The notes below the pieces were generated by a model that saw nothing but the letters and a program-made list of their open reading frames with translations, did no database searches and was not told the origin of the DNA. A stretch of 7,809 nt of DNA from positions 1 through 7,809 of the forward strand of contig VGSD01000123.1 of NCBI GenBank assembly GCA_016875155.1, read 5' to 3'. The DNA is from Deltaproteobacteria bacterium. GTDB taxonomy: Bacteria > Desulfobacterota > BSN033 > UBA1163. The position numbers and the translations under genes were made by a program. Shown here piece by piece: positions 5,316 to 7,809 of this stretch; position 1 is the stretch's first letter; each line of letters opens with the position of its first letter.

Positions 5316-5578
5316 TCGTTTTTTAAATAAACCAGAGTGGCTCCCCATCCGCCTTGATCGTCAGAGGCGATCCTGTAGGAATCAACAAGAGGATTTTTTT
5401 CAAGAAAGGAGTGAACGATATTTCGTTGCACTCCTTTTCCTTTTCCGTGGATGATCCGGACCTCTTTAAATCCCTTCTTCTGGCACTCCAAGAGATATTC
5501 TTCCAATAGAGAGGGAATCTCTTTAGGTGGGAAGGTATGAAGATCGATCCAGTCTTCAATGGGAATTCTAATAGCCAT
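5312..5578 (-). CDS. Stand-alone Smr domain protein
   Basis: An 88-residue protein made up almost wholly of one Smr (small MutS-related) domain. The two diagnostic motifs are IDLHTF at 11-16 (the D-L-H motif) and VRIIHGKGKGVQR at 40-52 (the HGKGxG motif), and the terminal GGWGATLVYL strand (76-85) is also typical. Smr domains bind or cleave nucleic acid; many act as endonucleases on branched DNA or on stalled-ribosome mRNA. Which of these applies here cannot be read from the sequence. The start lies 3 bp after the UDG stop, with no Shine-Dalgarno sequence, so translation is probably coupled to UDG. Its stop overlaps the stop of the converging ytxH-like gene by 4 bp. It lacks the MutS2 ATPase and other domains. 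Confidence 0.9.
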   Translation of the reverse strand: MAIRIPIEDWIDLHTFPPKEIPSLLEEYLLECQKKGFKEVRIIHGKGKGVQRNIVHSFLEKNPLVDSYRIASDDQGGWGATLVYLKND

Positions 5579-5581
5579 AAA

Positions 5582-6301
5582 TTACAGTTCGGAGTTAGGA
5601 GTTCGTAGTTCGGAGTGAATCATTCTGAAAATTTTATGGAACATTGGCCGGGTGAGTTTGCCGGTTAAGGTGTTTTGTTGGCTCGGATGATAAGTGGTTA
5701 TTAAAGAAATAGTTCGGAGTTTTGAGTTCGGAATTCGGAGAGAAAACAATTTCCCATGGCCGAAGGCCAAAGGCGGGACTTCATAGCCCCTCAGCCTAAG
5801 CAGTTTCAATGTCTGTGTAAAGGCAATCTGACCCAATGGAACAATGACTTGGACATTTTTCAATAACTCGAGCTCTTTTAAGGCATAAGGTCGGCAATTC
5901 TCTATCTCTTCGGGTAAGGGTTTATTGTCTGGTGGGGCACAACGGATGGTTGCCGTGATGTAGCAATCTTTTAAGGCAAAATCATCATCCCGCCGGATCG
6001 AATTGGGGTGATTGGCAAAACCAAATGAATGGAGGGCTTCAAAGAGCCACTCTCCACTCCGATCTCCCGTAAACATTCGTCCTGTGCGGTTTCCACCATT
6101 GGCTGCAGGTGCAAGGCCGACGATCAGAACACGGGCCTTGGGATCCCCAAAGCTGGGAAGAGGTTTGGAATAATAGGTCCAATCTTTGAATCGCCTGGGC
6201 TTATGTTCTGAGAGTTTTTGGAGGTAGACCATCAATCTCGGACATTGGCGACATCGGACTATTTTCCCTTGGAGCTTTTCCAATTCTATTTCTGATTCCA
6301 T
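5582..6301 (-). CDS. Family 5 uracil-DNA glycosylase (UDGb) with Fe-S cluster and repeat-derived insertions
   Basis: The 239-residue protein removes uracil (and other deaminated bases) from DNA. Motif A reads GLAPAANGGNRTGRMFTGD at 62-80; family 5 enzymes have GLAPA with no catalytic Asp, and here Asn68 stands where His is usual (AAHG). Motif B is TYHPSQQNTLTGKLT at 203-217 with His205. Four cysteines, Cys17 and Cys20 (RCRQC) and Cys121 and Cys136 (RCAPP; NCRPY), fit the [4Fe-4S] cluster of this family. Two stretches are foreign to the family: RIPNSKLRT at 189-197 before motif B, and the tail SELRTPNSEL at 230-239, both encoded by 7-bp tandem repeats. The stop follows the second array. No good ribosome site precedes the ATG at 6301. 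The Smr gene starts 3 bp downstream. Confidence 0.9.
   Translation of the reverse strand: MESEIELEKLQGKIVRCRQCPRLMVYLQKLSEHKPRRFKDWTYYSKPLPSFGDPKARVLIVGLAPAANGGNRTGRMFTGDRSGEWLFEALHSFGFANHPNSIRRDDDFALKDCYITATIRCAPPDNKPLPEEIENCRPYALKELELLKNVQVIVPLGQIAFTQTLKLLRLRGYEVPPLAFGHGKLFSLRIPNSKLRTISLITTYHPSQQNTLTGKLTRPMFHKIFRMIHSELRTPNSEL
5586..5616. repeat. 7-bp tandem repeat array forming the UDG C-terminus
   Basis: On the plus strand the units are AGTTCGG, AGTTAGG, AGTTCGT, AGTTCGG, then AGT: four and a half 7-bp units. Three units equal seven codons, so on the minus strand it encodes a heptapeptide cycle (PNSELRT), seen as SELRTPNSEL at the end of UDG. The stop codon TAA (5582-5584) follows directly. 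Confidence 0.85.
5711..5740. repeat. Second 7-bp tandem repeat array, inside the UDG gene
   Basis: Units AGTTCGG, AGTTTTG, AGTTCGG, AATTCGG, then AG, the same 7-bp word as the array about 95 bp away. In the UDG frame it gives RIPNSKLRT, inserted just before catalytic motif B, with no frame disruption. Confidence 0.85.
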
Positions 6302-6353
6302 TTCGACTACGTCCTATCACATTTCTGGTCAATCTTTCAAGAGAAAATGGTTT

Positions 6354-6382
6354 TTGACAGAGCAGGGATTTCTTGTTAGAAA
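6354..6382 (+). promoter_or_regulatory. Candidate promoter of the nuclease gene
   Basis: A perfect -35 TTGACA (6354-6359), a 17-nt spacer and a modest -10 TAGAAA (6377-6382) preceded by TGT (extended -10). It lies in the 102-bp divergent gap between the UDG and nuclease genes. I see no equally good promoter for UDG on the other strand. Confidence 0.5.
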
Positions 6383-6390
6383 TAAGTAAA

Positions 6391-6395
6391 AGGAG
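6391..6395 (+). promoter_or_regulatory. Ribosome binding site supporting the TTG start
   Basis: AGGAG, preceded by AAAA, lies 8 nt before TTG 6404-6406. No ATG or GTG near by in the same frame would keep the conserved YSHSQLSTYETCP beginning of the nuclease. Confidence 0.75.
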
Positions 6396-6403
6396 ATTGA
6401 ACA

Positions 6404-7609
6404 TTGCCGACTTATTCCCACTCACAGCTATCCACATACGAGACATGTCCCTACCAGTATAAACTGTCTTATATTCAAAAAATTAAGATTGACACCGAGG
6501 GGATCGAAGCATTTATGGGGTCGAGGGTTCATGATGTTCTTGAGAAACTCTATCGGGACCTGAAGATGACGAAGCTGAATACCCTTGAAGAGCTTCTCGA
6601 ATTTTATCATCAATGTTGGGAGAAAAACTGGACTGAAGCAGTTCAGATCATCCGAAAAGAATACAGTGCGGAGGATTATCGCTCTCTGGGAGCGAAATGC
6701 ATTACAGAATATTACAAACGTTATTATCCTTTTGACCAGGGAAAGACATTAGGCCTTGAAGAAACCATCTATTTTCCTCTTGAGGAAGAAAAAGGATACT
6801 GGATACGGGGAGTGATTGATCGTCTCACACTTTTGAACGGGTCTGTTCTTGAGATTCATGATTATAAGACTTCCGGCAGGCTTCCAACCCAGAAGGATAT
6901 CCAATCAGACCGGCAGTTAGCTTTTTATCACATGGGAGTGGAAGGAAAATGGAAAGACATACAAGAAATTAAATTGATCTGGCATTATCTTGTCTTCGAT
7001 GCGGAGGTCCAATCTCAGAGAACACCAGAAGACCTTCAACAACTCCGACAAGAAACTCTGGAGTTGATTAAGAAGATTGAGTCGGATAGAGAATTTATTC
7101 CTAAGGAAAGCCCTCTCTGCGACTGGTGTGATTATCAGGGGCTCTGTCCGAAGCGAAGGCACCGGGTCGTAACGGAAAATCTTCCGCCGAATGAATACCT
7201 GAATGAAGAAGGGGTCAATCTGGTCAACAAGTATGTGGAGTTAAAGGAAAAGAAGGGAATTTTAACTGGAGAGATCGATGCTGAGATCGCCAGGGTGGAG
7301 GAGGCTCTCTTGGCTTATGCTGAACAGAAGGAATTAGGGGCGATCTTTGGGAGTGATCATGTCGCCAAAATTAAGACTGAGGCAAAAGAGAAATATCCTT
7401 TGAAGGGAGAGCCCAGTCGACGAGCATTGGATGAGTTCATCAAGAATGCGGGGAAATGGATGGAGGTTTCTGATTTGAACCCCTGGATGTTAGCGAGGAT
7501 TCTCGAACGGGGGGGATGGCCTCCCTCTCTTGCTAAAAAAGTTAAAGAATTCGCCACGGTCGAAAAAAATCGCACTATCACCCTATCGAAATTGAAAGAA
7601 AGAGATTAA
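6404..7609 (+). CDS. RecB/Cas4-like PD-(D/E)XK nuclease with Fe-S cysteines and C-terminal extension
   Basis: The 401-residue product starts at TTG (site above). The N-terminus YSHSQLSTYETCPYQYKLSY is the hallmark opening of the PDDEXK_1 (RecB/AddB/Cas4-like) nucleases. GSRVHDVLEKLY (39-50, His43), GVIDRL (136-141, Asp139), IHDYKT (151-156, Asp153, Lys155) and QLAFY (171-175) give the full catalytic set. Cys15 with CDWCDYQGLC (Cys239, Cys242, Cys248) forms the split 1+3 cysteine pattern that holds a [4Fe-4S] cluster in AddB and Cas4. Residues 255-401 form an extra helical region (LKEKKGILTGEIDAEIARVE; later KWMEVSDLNPWMLARIL) not found in Cas4. No cas genes, helicase or CRISPR array is in view, so a general DNA-repair exonuclease is more likely than a Cas4. 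The gene diverges from UDG and Smr. Confidence 0.88.
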   Translation: MPTYSHSQLSTYETCPYQYKLSYIQKIKIDTEGIEAFMGSRVHDVLEKLYRDLKMTKLNTLEELLEFYHQCWEKNWTEAVQIIRKEYSAEDYRSLGAKCITEYYKRYYPFDQGKTLGLEETIYFPLEEEKGYWIRGVIDRLTLLNGSVLEIHDYKTSGRLPTQKDIQSDRQLAFYHMGVEGKWKDIQEIKLIWHYLVFDAEVQSQRTPEDLQQLRQETLELIKKIESDREFIPKESPLCDWCDYQGLCPKRRHRVVTENLPPNEYLNEEGVNLVNKYVELKEKKGILTGEIDAEIARVEEALLAYAEQKELGAIFGSDHVAKIKTEAKEKYPLKGEPSRRALDEFIKNAGKWMEVSDLNPWMLARILERGGWPPSLAKKVKEFATVEKNRTITLSKLKERD

Positions 7610-7622
7610 GAATCAATAAAGC

Positions 7623-7704
7623 AATGTCAAATGTCAAAGTCAAAATGCCAAATGAAATCCAAAGGTCAAATTAGAAGAATTTTGGCATTTAGCTATTTGT
7701 CATT
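7623..7704. repeat. Imperfect palindromic repeat after the nuclease gene
   Basis: Nested inverted repeats: AAATGCCAAA at 7643-7652 pairs perfectly with TTTGGCATTT at 7681-7690, and outside it AATGTCAAAT at 7623-7632 pairs with 7695-7704 at 9 of 10 positions. The left half also holds short direct repeats (TGTCAAA, AGTCAAA). There is no coding capacity. It looks like a dispersed non-coding repeat of the TGTCAAA type. Confidence 0.65.
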
Positions 7705-7750
7705 GATTTGAACCCCAATTGAGCCAAAATTTTTAGAAAATCCCCTCTAA

Positions 7751-7771
7751 CTCCCCTTTGCTAAAGGGGAG
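7751..7771. repeat. Hairpin with CTCCCCTTT arms
   Basis: CTCCCCTTT at 7751-7759 pairs perfectly with AAAGGGGAG at 7763-7771 across a 3-nt loop. There is no T-run after it on the plus strand, so I treat it as part of the repeat block rather than as a terminator, although it could still slow transcription leaving the nuclease gene. Confidence 0.75.
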
Positions 7772-7782
7772 AACCCATTATT

Positions 7783-7805
7783 ATCCCCCTTTGGAAAAGG
7801 GGGAT
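7783..7805. repeat. Hairpin with ATCCCCCTTT arms
   Basis: ATCCCCCTTT at 7783-7792 pairs perfectly with AAAGGGGGAT at 7796-7805 across GGA. With the preceding hairpin it forms the C-rich/G-rich tandem palindrome common between genes of many environmental bacteria. The block may continue past the window edge. Confidence 0.75.
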
Positions 7806-7809
7806 TTAG

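Noticed and set aside
5305..5335. Bidirectional terminator between the ytxH-like and Smr genes
   Set aside because: The stem is only 6 bp with a 19-nt loop and lies within both coding ends; too weak to call.
6404..7609. Cas4 of a CRISPR system
   Set aside because: The Cas4-like core is present, but there is no CRISPR array or other cas gene in view and the long C-terminal extension does not fit Cas4.

Overview
The window looks like chromosomal DNA of an anaerobic or micro-oxic bacterium with a Gram-negative-type envelope. Desulfobacterota or Nitrospirota are my best guesses. This rests on the rubrerythrin/PerR/thiol peroxidase gene set, exported redoxins with lipid-free signal peptides, a family 5 [4Fe-4S] uracil-DNA glycosylase, strong AGGAGG ribosome sites, moderate GC content and several kinds of dispersed palindromic repeat. 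The phylum is inference only; there is no rRNA or other marker gene here.

Layout. Positions 1-678 (minus) hold the N-terminal 226 residues of a single-pass membrane coiled-coil protein that continues beyond the window. Positions 679-1137 contain a likely promoter for it and the C-terminal remnant of a class I cytochrome c (917-1075, minus). Positions 1138-3254 (minus) form a tight four-gene run in the order DUF423 membrane protein, thiol peroxidase Tpx, exported CPYC thioredoxin-fold protein, exported 1-Cys peroxiredoxin, with gaps of 17, 10 and 8 bp. Positions 3277-3419 hold a small TA-flanked inverted-repeat element (MITE-like), next to a hairpin that probably ends the perR-rubrerythrin transcript (3457-4384, minus). 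That transcript starts at a strong promoter whose -10 box lies inside a near-consensus PerR box. Divergently, 4533-5315 (plus) encodes a ytxG/ytxH-like pair. Converging on it with a 4-bp stop-codon overlap are a stand-alone Smr-domain gene and a family 5 UDG (5312-6301, minus). Divergent again, 6404-7609 (plus) encodes a RecB/Cas4-like PD-(D/E)XK nuclease with a probable Fe-S cysteine set and a TTG start. The last 200 bp are palindromic repeats.

How the genes work together. The left half reads as a peroxide-defence block. PerR senses peroxide and controls itself and rubrerythrin. Tpx removes peroxides in the cytoplasm, and the exported redoxin pair probably does so outside the inner membrane, with the thioredoxin-fold protein as a plausible reductant for the 1-Cys peroxiredoxin. 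The right half groups DNA-repair or nucleic-acid enzymes (UDG, Smr, Fe-S nuclease). No wholly new system is evident. The most unusual items are the 7-bp repeat arrays that have become part of the UDG coding sequence (such a repeat is open in all six frames), the putative periplasmic peroxidase pair with a decayed cytochrome beside it, and the MITE lodged 22 bp upstream of the DUF423 start.
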